From the NCBI GenBank assembly GCA_023460955.1, contig JAEWOH010000024.1, forward strand, positions 124,001 through 188,000: a stretch of 64,000 nucleotides of DNA, in the 5' to 3' direction. Positions within the stretch are counted from its first letter, which is position 1; each line of letters opens with the position of its first letter. Below, piece by piece: positions 1 through 8,887 of the stretch. The position numbers were made by a program, and so were the translations under genes. The notes under the pieces were generated by a model that ran no database searches, had not been told where the DNA came from, and saw only the letters and a program-made list of their open reading frames with translations. This stretch comes from Bacillota bacterium (lineage in GTDB: Bacteria > Bacillota > Clostridia > Acetivibrionales > DSM-1351).

Positions 1-2
1 CA

Positions 3-1724
3 AAAGATTGTAAAGTATGGAAACAACAGAATGCGGGTTTCAGGAATTTTAATGATCTTACCAGTTATAAGGGTAGAATTGTACTTGTAGGAGGAGAATG
101 GGGTGTTACAAGAGATATGAAAAACATCACATTGTCGATGGAAGGAATACATTCTCCGGTAAATGAAAATGAACCCTATAAAATAAATGTTTTTAAAGAT
201 TTTCTTCTTACAAGTACTGCAGATGGAAATATATACTATTCACCTGATGGAATACTGTGGGATATTATCGGTAATTTGAAATCTCCAGATTGTGTTAATG
301 CTTTTGTGGAATTCAAGGGCGCCTATTATGGCTTCACAAATAATGGAGCGATTATCAGAGGTGCTAAAATGGGTATGGTCAAGTCTGCCTCGGATATAAC
401 TGCCAGTTATTTGTATAACTATCCTGATACTGTGAGTAATAAGTCAAGGGTTGTTAATCTGGTAAACCAGCCTATAATCAGAAATAATACTGTACTTATG
501 ACTCCTGAGGCCATAAGTAAAATTTTTGGAGGAAACTATAACTGGGATGAGAAGAAAAAAACAGTTCAAATTAATATGGGTAAGAGAAGTATAAAATTTA
601 CATTAAATTCTTCAAAGGCAGAAGCAAATGGCGAAAAATTGTACTTGAAACAGAAACCTATTATTTCGGGAAATTTAGTGTATGTTTCGGCAAAAGAGGC
701 GTTTAATTCACTAGGTTATCTATTTACTTACGATAGCTTTTATAGACGGATTTATGTTACTATAGATGAAACCACAAAAGGTAAGACATTATCATTTAAA
801 TCTGTTGCTTTTAAGAACAATGACGGAAATCTGTACGTCAATTCATTAACCTGTAATTCGAAGATATATGTAGCTGTTGCAGAGGGCGGAATCATTTGTA
901 CCTCTAAGGAAGGGATAAATTGGGTAAGAAGCTCTGTTATTAAGGATACCTACTTTTCCAAAGTATTGTGGAATGGGAAACTGTTTATAGCGGCTGGTTA
1001 CACCATTTCGGATAATAAAACTTTGATATACGTCTCTGAAGATGGTGTAAAATGGTCAAAAGTTGATAATGTACCTTCTGTTAATTACATTACGGATGGA
1101 ACTGTGGGAGCCAGTGGACGAACTGTTGATCAGGTATATATCGGAAATGACCTAAAGCAAACTGTTCTGGTTACAGGTGACGGAACAACACTCACTTCAA
1201 AAGATGGTTTTGTTTGGGTGAAATCGTCAGAGCAAAAAGGAGGTAATTGGTTTTATGTATACTGGAATAAGGGTATTTATTATTTATCAGGAAGAGATAA
1301 CGGAAAAGTTTACACCTCAAAGGATGGTTTAATTTGGTCTCCGTTTAACAATAAGATACAGATAAACAAATTAATTAGTTCGGGTGATTCACTATGGGCC
1401 GTTCAGACCTATGGAGATGTGAACATCGATTCTTCAAGGCTCTACCGATCTAGTGACGGAAAGGTCTGGAGCTATGTTACCGATGTACCTCAAAAGATAA
1501 TAGAAGAAATAATTTATACCGGCAAAGGTTATGTTTTGATAGGACATAAAAATTCCATTCACTCAAACAAGGATTCCTTTGGAGCTTCAATGATATCAGA
1601 AGACGGGAATATATGGAGGTATTCGGAGGTTACGAAAAATCTGGACTTGACCAACGAGGCTTTGTGCCGCGATAATTTTGTCATCCTTGCCACAAGCAAA
1701 GGGTTGCTGATACTTGATAAATAA
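3..1724 (+). CDS. Secreted-type repeat protein with SxDGxxW propeller repeats and a copper amine oxidase-like domain (5' end outside window)
   Basis: The reading frame is open from the first bases of the window, so the true start lies upstream; the ATG at 117 is probably internal because the codons before it (KDCKVWKQQ, then VLVGGEW) already read as another repeat. At least seven repeats of the form SxDGxxW are visible (YSPDGILW, TSKEGINW, VSEDGVKW, TSKDGFVW, TSKDGLIW, SSDGKVW, SEDGNIW), as in BNR/Ycf48-like beta-propellers. Between about nt 450 and 765 an insert matches the copper amine oxidase N-terminal-like (stalk) domain common in clostridial surface proteins. Any signal peptide would be outside the window. 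Function is unknown; a surface or extracellular role is inferred from the domain types. Confidence 0.75.
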   Translation, partial: KDCKVWKQQNAGFRNFNDLTSYKGRIVLVGGEWGVTRDMKNITLSMEGIHSPVNENEPYKINVFKDFLLTSTADGNIYYSPDGILWDIIGNLKSPDCVNAFVEFKGAYYGFTNNGAIIRGAKMGMVKSASDITASYLYNYPDTVSNKSRVVNLVNQPIIRNNTVLMTPEAISKIFGGNYNWDEKKKTVQINMGKRSIKFTLNSSKAEANGEKLYLKQKPIISGNLVYVSAKEAFNSLGYLFTYDSFYRRIYVTIDETTKGKTLSFKSVAFKNNDGNLYVNSLTCNSKIYVAVAEGGIICTSKEGINWVRSSVIKDTYFSKVLWNGKLFIAAGYTISDNKTLIYVSEDGVKWSKVDNVPSVNYITDGTVGASGRTVDQVYIGNDLKQTVLVTGDGTTLTSKDGFVWVKSSEQKGGNWFYVYWNKGIYYLSGRDNGKVYTSKDGLIWSPFNNKIQINKLISSGDSLWAVQTYGDVNIDSSRLYRSSDGKVWSYVTDVPQKIIEEIIYTGKGYVLIGHKNSIHSNKDSFGASMISEDGNIWRYSEVTKNLDLTNEALCRDNFVILATSKGLLILDK

Positions 1725-1729
1725 TTTAA

Positions 1730-1800
1730 AAATAGCTATATGTCTCAATAAATATAGTAGCAGAGGGATTTATAAATAGTTATATATGCAATAAATATCG
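1730..1800. repeat. Imperfect direct repeat in intergenic gap
   Basis: Two similar segments, 1730-1758 and 1774-1800, share AAATAG-TATAT-CAATAAATAT. They lie between the propeller gene and the dehydrogenase. No clear terminator was seen here; function unknown. Confidence 0.5.
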
Positions 1801-1819
1801 TAAAAGGAGATGACACGCT

Positions 1820-2773
1820 TTGGAAAGAAAGATTCTTATATTATTGGCTCTTAATGAAGGACAGAGAAAGTTAATAGAAAGCAGCGCACCCGGCTGTAAC
1901 TTTGTTTACACTAAAAATGAAAAGGAAATTGCAGAATATATACAAAGTGCAAATTTCATATTCGGGAATCCGCCTCCCGAAATGTTAAAATCAGCACATA
2001 AACTTGAATTATTACAGTTGTTTAGTGCAGGTGCAGGAGAGTATGCCGGAGAGGGGGTTCTCCCTGAAGGAGCCAAGCTGGCCAATGCATCAGGCGCTTA
2101 TGGATTGGCTATATCTGAGTATATGCTGGGAGTTCTTCTGGAACTTTATAAAAATCTTCATTTTTACAGAGATAATCAAGTCGGCGGAAAATGGTGCTAT
2201 GAAGGAAAGGTAAAAGGAATTTTCAACTCCACTGCGTTAATCGTAGGTTTGGGCGATATAGGTGGCCAATTCGCCTCCAGACTAAAATCTCTGGGAGCAT
2301 ACACAATCGGAATAAGACGAACAGATTTAAACAAACCGGAGTATCTTGACGAGTTATATTTTATGGAGGAGCTTGAAAAGCTTTTGCCACGTGCTGATAT
2401 TGTTGCTTTAAGCCTTCCGGAAACTAATCTGACCAAAAAAATAATTGATGAAAAAACTCTGGGATTAATGAAGAAGGATGCTGTACTTATAAATGTCGGA
2501 CGAGGAAGTGCCATAGATACCGAGGCATTATGCAATGCTCTGGAGAATGGTCAATTGCTTGGAGCCGCCCTGGATGTGACAGACCCCGAGCCTCTGCCTG
2601 CGGAACACAGACTGTGGAAAATCAGGAATGCGGTTATTACACCCCATGTCTCAGGTGGTTTTAGTCTTGATGAGACAAAGGAGCGCATTGTAAAAATTGC
2701 TGCAAAAAACCTGGAGGCCCTGGTTTCTGGCAAGAATTTCATTAATATTATAGACAAGACTATGGGCTATTAA
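1820..2773 (+). CDS. D-2-hydroxyacid dehydrogenase (NAD-dependent)
   Basis: The 317-residue product has the layout of the D-isomer-specific 2-hydroxyacid dehydrogenase family, which reduces 2-keto acids to D-2-hydroxy acids or the reverse. The Rossmann motif GLGDIGG is near residue 143. The catalytic triad is present: Arg in NVGRGSAID, Glu in DPEPLP and His in TPHVSGG. The start is TTG at 1820, chosen because AAAGGAG lies about 11 bases upstream and no in-frame ATG fits better. The substrate cannot be told from sequence. An APH-type kinase gene follows after 84 bases in the same direction and may be co-transcribed. Confidence 0.88.
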   Translation: MERKILILLALNEGQRKLIESSAPGCNFVYTKNEKEIAEYIQSANFIFGNPPPEMLKSAHKLELLQLFSAGAGEYAGEGVLPEGAKLANASGAYGLAISEYMLGVLLELYKNLHFYRDNQVGGKWCYEGKVKGIFNSTALIVGLGDIGGQFASRLKSLGAYTIGIRRTDLNKPEYLDELYFMEELEKLLPRADIVALSLPETNLTKKIIDEKTLGLMKKDAVLINVGRGSAIDTEALCNALENGQLLGAALDVTDPEPLPAEHRLWKIRNAVITPHVSGGFSLDETKERIVKIAAKNLEALVSGKNFINIIDKTMGY

Positions 2774-2857
2774 AGCAGGGAGTTATTGATAATTATGATA
2801 ATGCCTTGATAAACAAACCCTTTGTTTCCAGGGAAAAGAACGGAGAATACTCATTCT

Positions 2858-3856
2858 ATGGAATTTAATCACGATAATATACTTAAGCAATATTTAGGTG
2901 AAGTAAATTATAAAGTCCGCTCAGGCAAGGGAGGTATGAACAATACAACCCTATTTGTTGAAACAACAACAGGAAAGTTTGTCCTTCGGATATATCGCAC
3001 CCATAAGGATATTGATAAGGTAACTTATGAGCACCATATTTTATGTAGGCTCGGAACTATGGGACTGCCTTTTGGAACTCCCGTGCCGGTTCATTCTTCA
3101 GACGGTGAAACCGTAAAGTTCACTGAGGACGGTAAGCCCGCCGCTCTTTTTCAATTTATGGAGGGTGATACTCCTGACTTTTCAAAACCTGAACACTTAG
3201 AATCGTTTGGTGTTACGGCGGGCAGGCTGAGTGAAGCACTGCGGGCTGTTAAGTCAGAGCTTCAGCCGGTATACAGACCCTATTACGATCTTGAAAATGC
3301 TCACCCCAGATGCCCGATAAGTGAAGTTATAAGCTTCTGCAAACAGCCCCGCCCTGAGTTTGAGGGTCACAGTGCAGAACTCCTTATAGCTGCAGCTGAG
3401 TTGGAAAAATTCAAAAAAATCAGAGCCGGTTTTGACCAGCTGCCGCACCAGCTGGTGCACGGTGACCTTAACGCCTCAAATGTTCTGGCAGACAAGGAAG
3501 GAAATATCTCGGCGGTATTGGACTTTGAATTTGTAACAGAAGATTTACGGGTGATGGAACTGTGTGTCTGCCTATCGGAGATTATTAATATCAAGGATAC
3601 CGAAGAAATGTTGTGGAAACGCCTGAGAGCTTTTATTAAAGGCTTCGCCGCTTCTGGACTGATTACCAAACAGGAGACAGAGGTTATACCGGCTTTGATT
3701 ATGCTCCGCAGACTTGATGTCTTTATCCATTTCTTAGGCCGCTATTGGGATGGGGTTGATAAATCCGAAGTGGTTGTCGATCAGCTGCATAATCTTTGTG
3801 AGCAGGCAAAATGGTTGGCTTATAATAGTGGCAAGCTTATGACTTTAATAATATAA
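2858..3856 (+). CDS. APH-superfamily phosphotransferase (homoserine kinase type II-like)
   Basis: The protein has the kinase core of the aminoglycoside phosphotransferase/homoserine kinase type II/CotS group: catalytic loop LVHGDLNASNVL followed by the metal-binding LDFEF. The ATG at 2858 (333 aa) is preferred because CGGAG is 12 bases upstream; an in-frame TTG at 2822 would add 12 residues. The substrate is not predictable. Its position after a 2-hydroxyacid dehydrogenase suggests small-molecule metabolism rather than antibiotic resistance, but this is inference. Confidence 0.75.
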   Translation: MEFNHDNILKQYLGEVNYKVRSGKGGMNNTTLFVETTTGKFVLRIYRTHKDIDKVTYEHHILCRLGTMGLPFGTPVPVHSSDGETVKFTEDGKPAALFQFMEGDTPDFSKPEHLESFGVTAGRLSEALRAVKSELQPVYRPYYDLENAHPRCPISEVISFCKQPRPEFEGHSAELLIAAAELEKFKKIRAGFDQLPHQLVHGDLNASNVLADKEGNISAVLDFEFVTEDLRVMELCVCLSEIINIKDTEEMLWKRLRAFIKGFAASGLITKQETEVIPALIMLRRLDVFIHFLGRYWDGVDKSEVVVDQLHNLCEQAKWLAYNSGKLMTLII

Positions 3857-3870
3857 GAGAATAATTGAAT

Positions 3871-3918
3871 TATCAGAATACCTAAATATCAGAATACCTA
3901 AATATCAGAATACCTAAA
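3871..3918. repeat. Three perfect tandem copies of a 16-bp unit
   Basis: The unit TATCAGAATACCTAAA occurs at 3871-3886, 3887-3902 and 3903-3918 without mismatch. It sits between two convergent transcription units. Such a perfect short array is likely to vary in copy number by slippage. Confidence 0.95.
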
Positions 3919-3960
3919 TACTAGATAACTGATTAAGCCTTGATAGTGAATTAACCCATA

Positions 3961-4015
3961 AAAAGGGGCTGTTGCACAATGAATAATTTTTTTATTCACC
4001 GTATACATGCCCCTT
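3961..4015 (-). terminator. Rho-independent terminator of the ABC exporter operon
   Basis: Read on the minus strand, AAGGGGC (4015-4009) pairs with GCCCCTT (3969-3963) and is followed by a T run. A second nested hairpin TGAATAA/TTATTCA lies in the loop (3980-3998). It begins 26 bases past the stop of the 4041 gene. Confidence 0.75.
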
Positions 4016-4040
4016 CCTTTAATGTTGCTTTGTCGTGTTA

Positions 4041-5828
4041 TCAAGCATTCTGCTGATATTGCAGCTGATACAGATTGTAGTACATCCCCCTTGCCTCCAG
4101 AAGCTCCTGATGGGTTCCGCTTTCGTAGACTCTTCCTTTGTGAAGTACTATTATCTTGTCTGCATGCTGAATGGTTGAAAGCCTGTGTGCAATCACTATT
4201 GTGGTTCTGTTTTTTGTTAGCTTTGTCAACGCATCCTGAATTAAAATTTCGGTTTCCGTGTCAATGCTTGAGGTTGCTTCATCCAGCACAAGCACTGAAG
4301 GATCAAAGGCTAAGGCCCTTGCAAAAGCCAGTAGCTGGCGCTGACCGGAGGAAAAAGTCGAGCCTCTCTCCATGACCTCCTCATCATAACCGTTGGAGAG
4401 TTTGCTGATAAACCCGTCTGCATTGACATAGCTGGCAGCTTCCTTCAACTTTTCATCTGTGATACTTTCTTCGTTCAATCTGATATTATCCTTCAGCTTT
4501 CCACTGAATAGGAAAACATCCTGGAGAACGACACCTATGGCCCTTCTGAGAGAAGCCTTTGAAAATTCCCCAATATTAATTCCGTTAATAAGGATTTCGC
4601 CGTGCTGTATTTCATAGAATCTGCTCAGCAAATTAATTATTGAAGTTTTTCCAGCACCGGTATGTCCTACTATGGCTACTGTCTGACCGACGGGGACCTT
4701 AAAGCTCACATCCTTTAAAACCCAGTTTTCATCGTTATAAGCAAACCATACATTTTTGAATTCAATATCACCGGCAGCGATCTTGCTATCCAGCTCAAGA
4801 CTTCCGGAATCCTCCTCCGCCGGTGTATCAAGTATCATAAAGATTCTTTCGGAGGCAGCCATGGAGGACTGGAGTATATTGTACTTTTCAGCAAGATCAT
4901 TAATGGGTTGAAACAGAAAAGATATATAATTGACCAGAGCGAACAGAACTCCAAATTCAAGAGTGTTGTCAATTACCTTGCTTCCTCCGAACCAGATCAG
5001 CAAAGATATTGCAAGGGAGGCTACCATTTCAATCAGAGGTCTGAACAAGCCGAAGGTTACTACCTCATTCATAGAGGCTTTGTAAAACTCCCTGCCTATT
5101 TTGTCAAATCTTTCAAAGTTCTGTTTTTCCTTATGAAACAGCTGGAGGACTCTCATGCCAGAAATGTTCTCTGATATTGCAGAGTTTACCTTTGCAATTG
5201 CTGCGCGTACGCGACGGTAAACCTTCCTGATCTTCAGCCTGAAAAGCACAGTTAGTATTAAAACTACAGGCATTACCGAAAGAACGATCCAGGTCAGTGA
5301 AGACTGCAGCCTGAACATGATTGCAATGGTTCCGAACAACATGGCAAAGTCCTTAAGCAGGGTAATGAGAACATTTGTGTACATATCATTAAGTGTTTCA
5401 GTATCATTTGTTATACGTGTTACCAATCTGCCAATGGGGTTTTTGTCAAAATAGGACAGAGGCAGCTTTTGAAGGTGAGAAAATACCAGCTGACGTATGT
5501 TGTAAATGATGTATTGTCCGGCATAACTCAGTACATAAATCTGAAGCAGATTGAATAAGAAGCCAAGTGCTATCAGTACAATAAAATAAATACCTAATTT
5601 ATTAAGGGCTGAGATATTACCCTTTTTAATATAATCATCTATTGCAATACCCATAAGGTAAGGTCTGGCTAAATCTGCAACAGTTGCAGCAAACAAGCAT
5701 ATTATTGAAAAGAAAAACAGGTGCCAGTACTTTTTTGCAAACCGTAATAGACGACCCATAAGTTTCGAATCATAAGCTTTTTCTAAAATATCATCATCCT
5801 GAAGCAGGTTTTCGTTTTCTTCTGACAT
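4041..5828 (-). CDS. ABC exporter half-transporter B (fused permease and ATPase)
   Basis: A type IV (ABCB-like) half-transporter with an N-terminal six-helix membrane domain (about residues 30-320) and a C-terminal ATPase. Motifs: Walker A GHTGAGKTS, Q-loop VLQDVFLF, signature FSSGQRQLL, Walker B VLVLDEATSSID, H-loop AHRLSTI. The signature is FSSGQ rather than LSGGQ while the Walker B glutamate is intact, the pattern of the BmrD/YheH/TM288 side of heterodimeric exporters. The ATG at 5828 (595 aa) is preferred over the one at 5840 because GGGAG precedes it closely. It lies 71 bases downstream of its partner gene. Substrate unknown; drug, lipid or peptide export are possibilities. Confidence 0.9.
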   Translation of the reverse strand: MSEENENLLQDDDILEKAYDSKLMGRLLRFAKKYWHLFFFSIICLFAATVADLARPYLMGIAIDDYIKKGNISALNKLGIYFIVLIALGFLFNLLQIYVLSYAGQYIIYNIRQLVFSHLQKLPLSYFDKNPIGRLVTRITNDTETLNDMYTNVLITLLKDFAMLFGTIAIMFRLQSSLTWIVLSVMPVVLILTVLFRLKIRKVYRRVRAAIAKVNSAISENISGMRVLQLFHKEKQNFERFDKIGREFYKASMNEVVTFGLFRPLIEMVASLAISLLIWFGGSKVIDNTLEFGVLFALVNYISFLFQPINDLAEKYNILQSSMAASERIFMILDTPAEEDSGSLELDSKIAAGDIEFKNVWFAYNDENWVLKDVSFKVPVGQTVAIVGHTGAGKTSIINLLSRFYEIQHGEILINGINIGEFSKASLRRAIGVVLQDVFLFSGKLKDNIRLNEESITDEKLKEAASYVNADGFISKLSNGYDEEVMERGSTFSSGQRQLLAFARALAFDPSVLVLDEATSSIDTETEILIQDALTKLTKNRTTIVIAHRLSTIQHADKIIVLHKGRVYESGTHQELLEARGMYYNLYQLQYQQNA

Positions 5829-5899
5829 AAGAACTCCCATCTACACGCATGGTGCATAAATAATTAGTAATAAAACATCTTTATTGATTCAAGTATGTT

Positions 5900-7645
5900 T
5901 TAAATATCCTTCTCAATTTGGTTGATAAGCAATTGCTTGTTATAAAGGTCATTGTATAAGCCCTTTTGTGATAATAATTCAGCATGAGTGCCTTTTTCAA
6001 TAATTTTACCTTCATCCAGTACTATGATTTCATCTGAATCCATTACTGCGGATATTCTGTGGGATACAATTATACTTGTTCGTTCCTTCATTATTTTCTT
6101 TAGATCCCTGAGGATTTCTTCCTCTGTGTTTGCGTCAACCGCAGACAAACAATCATCCAGAACAAGCATGGAGGGAGAGCCCAGTACTGCACGGGCTATA
6201 GCAATACGCTGCTTTTGTCCTCCTGATAGATTTACGCCTCTCTCACCTATTACAGTTGAAAACTTATTAGGAAACTCATTTATACTGTCATAAATTCTGG
6301 CTGTTTTAGCAGCATTGTAGATATCCTCGTCAGAACAGTCTCTGAAGAAAGATATATTTTCCTTAATGGTGTCTGAAAACAGGAAGGTATCCTGCGGGAC
6401 ACTACCAATTCCGCCGCGCAGAACAGATAAAGGTATTTTGTTTATATCTGTTCCGTCAATAAATAGTGTTCCCTCCGGAACCTTTAAAAGCCTTGAAATG
6501 AGGTTTATAAGCGTTGTTTTTCCGCTTCCTGTACGGCCAATAATTCCAAGGGTTTTACCAGCTTCTACTTTTACGCTTATACCGTCCAGCACCGGTTTGT
6601 CAGCACCAGGGTAAGTAAAGGTCAGATCTTTAAATTCAACAAGTCCGTTTATTGAAGTCTTGTCACCGGCTTTTTCATCAGAAATTTCAGGAACCTCATC
6701 AATAATTGAATTAATTCGTTCCAGTGAAACAAAGCCTCTTTGAAACATGTTGGCAACCCAACCGATGGCTGTAATGGGCCAGATAAGCATTCCAAGATAA
6801 CTGTTGAAGGCAACGAAATCGCCCAGCGAGACCGTATTCTTTATGACCAGGATTCCTCCGAACCAAAGAGCTATAGCAAAGGACAGTGCCGCAATTGCCA
6901 TCACTGTAGGAAACATCATACTCATTATTCTGACGTATCTCAGATTGGCTTCTCTGTTTAAGCTGTTTATTTTTTCAAACCTTGATATCTCCTTTTTCTC
7001 CTGAGCGAAAGCCTTAATGACCCGTATTCCCGAGAAATTCTCGCGGGCGGCCTCAGTGAGGTTTGAGAAGGCTTCCTGCTGTCTTTGCACTCTGGACTGC
7101 ATTATTCTCATAAAGAAAACTACGGCAATACCTAGCAGGAGCAGAGGCAGGAAGCAGGCCACGGTCAGCTTGAGGCCGCCGGTGAAAAGTATCATCGCTA
7201 ATGCCACAATCGGTATCAGGATGCTGTCTATTAAAAATATAATTCCCTGTCCCGAAGCCATTGTCACATTACCCATGTCATTTGTGGCATGAGCCATAAG
7301 ATCTCCTGTTTTATGAGTGTTGAAGTAATTTAAAGAAAGCCTTTGTAAATGAGCATAAAATCGATTTCTAAGTGAGAGCTCTATTGATCTTGACACACTC
7401 ATCAGGGTGTACCTGAAAAGAAACCTGAAAACAGCAACACCAACCGCAATTAATGTAATAATTGCAGCATACCTTAAAAGTATCTCCCTTGTTAATTTGC
7501 CGCTTTCCAGATAGTCTGTTACGTCGCCCAGTACTTTTGGAAGCACCAGCTGAAGTCCATCAACACAAAGCAAAAAGATAATACCTATAAAATATTTGTA
7601 TTTATTTTTAGATAGAAGGTCTCTTATATATCGGAGTTTATCCAT
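5900..7645 (-). CDS. ABC exporter half-transporter A with non-canonical Walker B
   Basis: Partner half-transporter, 581 aa, with membrane domain then ATPase: Walker A GRTGSGKTT, Q-loop VPQDTFLF, canonical signature LSGGQKQRI, Walker B MLVLDDCLSAVD and H-loop SHRISAV. The catalytic Glu after the Walker B Asp is replaced by Asp (DD), as in BmrC/YheI/TM287, so this subunit should contribute the degenerate ATP site together with the FSSGQ signature of its partner. The start is the ATG at 7645 with AGGA 6-7 bases upstream. An extended -10 (TGATATAAT, plus positions 7699-7691) lies upstream on the minus strand, divergent from the small-protein unit. Confidence 0.9.
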   Translation of the reverse strand: MDKLRYIRDLLSKNKYKYFIGIIFLLCVDGLQLVLPKVLGDVTDYLESGKLTREILLRYAAIITLIAVGVAVFRFLFRYTLMSVSRSIELSLRNRFYAHLQRLSLNYFNTHKTGDLMAHATNDMGNVTMASGQGIIFLIDSILIPIVALAMILFTGGLKLTVACFLPLLLLGIAVVFFMRIMQSRVQRQQEAFSNLTEAARENFSGIRVIKAFAQEKKEISRFEKINSLNREANLRYVRIMSMMFPTVMAIAALSFAIALWFGGILVIKNTVSLGDFVAFNSYLGMLIWPITAIGWVANMFQRGFVSLERINSIIDEVPEISDEKAGDKTSINGLVEFKDLTFTYPGADKPVLDGISVKVEAGKTLGIIGRTGSGKTTLINLISRLLKVPEGTLFIDGTDINKIPLSVLRGGIGSVPQDTFLFSDTIKENISFFRDCSDEDIYNAAKTARIYDSINEFPNKFSTVIGERGVNLSGGQKQRIAIARAVLGSPSMLVLDDCLSAVDANTEEEILRDLKKIMKERTSIIVSHRISAVMDSDEIIVLDEGKIIEKGTHAELLSQKGLYNDLYNKQLLINQIEKDI

Positions 7646-7742
7646 AACATTCCTGCCTTTTTCATTTTTATCATAGAAAAGAATGTTTATATTATATCAA
7701 AAAAAAGCTTGCAGCACAGGTGGTATTACTCAATTCATAGTG

Positions 7743-7770
7743 TTGTACTACAGCTTACTACATATATAAT
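7743..7770 (+). promoter_or_regulatory. SigA-type promoter of the small-protein unit
   Basis: TTGTAC (7743-7748), 16 bp spacer, TATAAT (7765-7770). Transcription would begin about 20 bases before the 7797 start codon. Confidence 0.6.
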
Positions 7771-7796
7771 GATGGTACCACAAATCAGGAAATAAT

Positions 7797-7949
7797 ATGG
7801 AGTATAATAGAAAAACATTTCCTCTTTATGACAGCAACGTTACATTCAAATTACATTATTGGAAAAATATTGACCTGAGACAGTATAATATTGTAAAATT
7901 CATAAGGCAGGGTGAAGAAATCTTACAAGCCGCTGCTAATAACAGTTAA
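7797..7949 (+). CDS. Small protein of unknown function, 50 aa
   Basis: A 50-codon frame starts at ATG 7797, with AGGA six bases upstream and a good promoter just before it. The product begins MEYNRKTFPLYD and ends EEILQAAANNS; it is soluble-looking, with mixed charge and a likely C-terminal helix, and has no cysteine or signal peptide. I do not recognise the family. It is followed 48 bases later by a second small gene with a very strong ribosome binding site, then a terminator, so the two form a compact unit between the ABC exporter and the YkuK-like gene. Confidence 0.55.
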   Translation: MEYNRKTFPLYDSNVTFKLHYWKNIDLRQYNIVKFIRQGEEILQAAANNS

Positions 7950-7997
7950 AAGAACAAGTGACAACTTATCAAAAAATTACGAAAGGAGGGTTTAACG

Positions 7998-8135
7998 ATG
8001 TATTTGAATAATTCTTGCAAGCTTCAAATGAATAGAGTAATAACACAAGAAGGACCATGTAAAGGTGTTTATTTACATTGGCTTAATCCTCTGTTGAATA
8101 AATGTTATGGAAGGAACTGCGTTTATGCTTTATGA
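7998..8135 (+). CDS. Small cysteine-containing peptide of unknown function, 45 aa
   Basis: ATG at 7998 is preceded by GAAAGGAGGG, one of the strongest ribosome binding sites in the window. The 45-residue product has four cysteines (positions 7, 21, 36, 41), begins MYLNNSCKLQ and ends CYGRNCVYAL; it has no signal peptide or membrane helix. A strong intrinsic terminator follows at 8174. The family is not recognised. It is not the SCIFF peptide, which has a different sequence and six cysteines. A metal-binding, disulfide-linked or modified peptide is conceivable, but no modifying enzyme is adjacent. Confidence 0.55.
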   Translation: MYLNNSCKLQMNRVITQEGPCKGVYLHWLNPLLNKCYGRNCVYAL

Positions 8136-8173
8136 AACGGGTTCTGGGTTGCAATATATACATTTAATTTTAC

Positions 8174-8215
8174 AAGTGATTAAGTCCAAAAAGGATTTAG
8201 TCACTTTTTATTTTG
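8174..8215 (+). terminator. Intrinsic terminator of the small-protein unit
   Basis: AAGTGATTAAGTCC pairs with GGATTTAGTCACTT (two G-T wobbles, loop AAAAA) and is followed by TTTATTTT. Confidence 0.88.
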
Positions 8216-8345
8216 TAAAATTATTTCTAACAATAATTTATAAAAAGGGATGATTAAAAAAAATTGACAAGTGCCAAAAAAGAAAAGAGAAGTCAGAGGC
8301 CTGGTGTGAAATCCTAAGGGATTTAGAATGGAAAATGGTGGTAGT

Positions 8346-8861
8346 ATGAAATTTTTTAATACAGTACAAAAAAATATGAGTTTTGCAGATGTAGTAGCAA
8401 GTATAAGATATTTTATTAAAATGAGTCCTGACAGCAAGTATAAGCTGGCTGTGGGAACAGATTCACAATCCAAGGACAAATTCAACTGCTTTGCTACCGG
8501 TATTTATATACACAGGGAAGGGCAAGGCGCCTGGGGCTGTGTATGCAAAAGAATTCATAACAGAAAGTATGTATCTATAAGAGACAGGATCACAAAGGAA
8601 ACGGAGTTGACTTATGAAATGGTCAACATGCTCAATCTTGAACTTATGCCGTCTTTGTATGATTTTGTTGCAAAGTATCCAAGCTTTGACTGCAGACTTG
8701 AAGCACATATAGATGTAGGAACAAAAGGTGAAACAAGGAAGCTTATCAGAGAGATGACCGGATATTTTGAAGGTATGGGCGTAGATGCAAAAATCAAGCC
8801 TGAAGCTTTTGTTGCAAGCAGTTATGCAAATAGATACAGTAAGGACACAAGGGTCAGTTAA
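8346..8861 (+). CDS. YkuK-like RNase H-fold protein (DUF458)
   Basis: The product matches the YkuK/DUF458 family of RNase H-like proteins: AVGTDSQS near the N-terminus carries the first acidic residue of the fold, EAHIDVGTKGETR the next group, and the end AKIKPEAFVASSYANRY is the family signature. The biochemical role is not established; some family members are linked to sporulation or nucleic acid metabolism only by annotation. ATG 8346 (171 aa) is chosen because the protein then aligns with the usual family N-terminus; ATG 8328 in the same frame would add six residues. Confidence 0.82.
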   Translation: MKFFNTVQKNMSFADVVASIRYFIKMSPDSKYKLAVGTDSQSKDKFNCFATGIYIHREGQGAWGCVCKRIHNRKYVSIRDRITKETELTYEMVNMLNLELMPSLYDFVAKYPSFDCRLEAHIDVGTKGETRKLIREMTGYFEGMGVDAKIKPEAFVASSYANRYSKDTRVS

Positions 8862-8875
8862 TGGCCCTTTTTTTT
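8849..8875 (+). terminator. Intrinsic terminator overlapping the YkuK-like stop codon
   Basis: AAGGGTCA pairs with TGGCCCTT (8862-8869), loop GTTAA, followed by a run of T. The stop codon lies in the hairpin. Confidence 0.88.
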
Positions 8876-8887
8876 ATAAAAAATTAT

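Noticed and set aside
3961..4015. Insertion sequence end
   Set aside because: The GGGGCTGTTGCACAAT-like start resembles some IS ends, but no transposase or matching second end exists here and the structure reads as a terminator of the minus-strand operon.
7998..8135. SCIFF (six cysteines in forty-five) precursor
   Set aside because: The peptide has 45 residues but only four cysteines in a different pattern, and no radical SAM maturase is adjacent.
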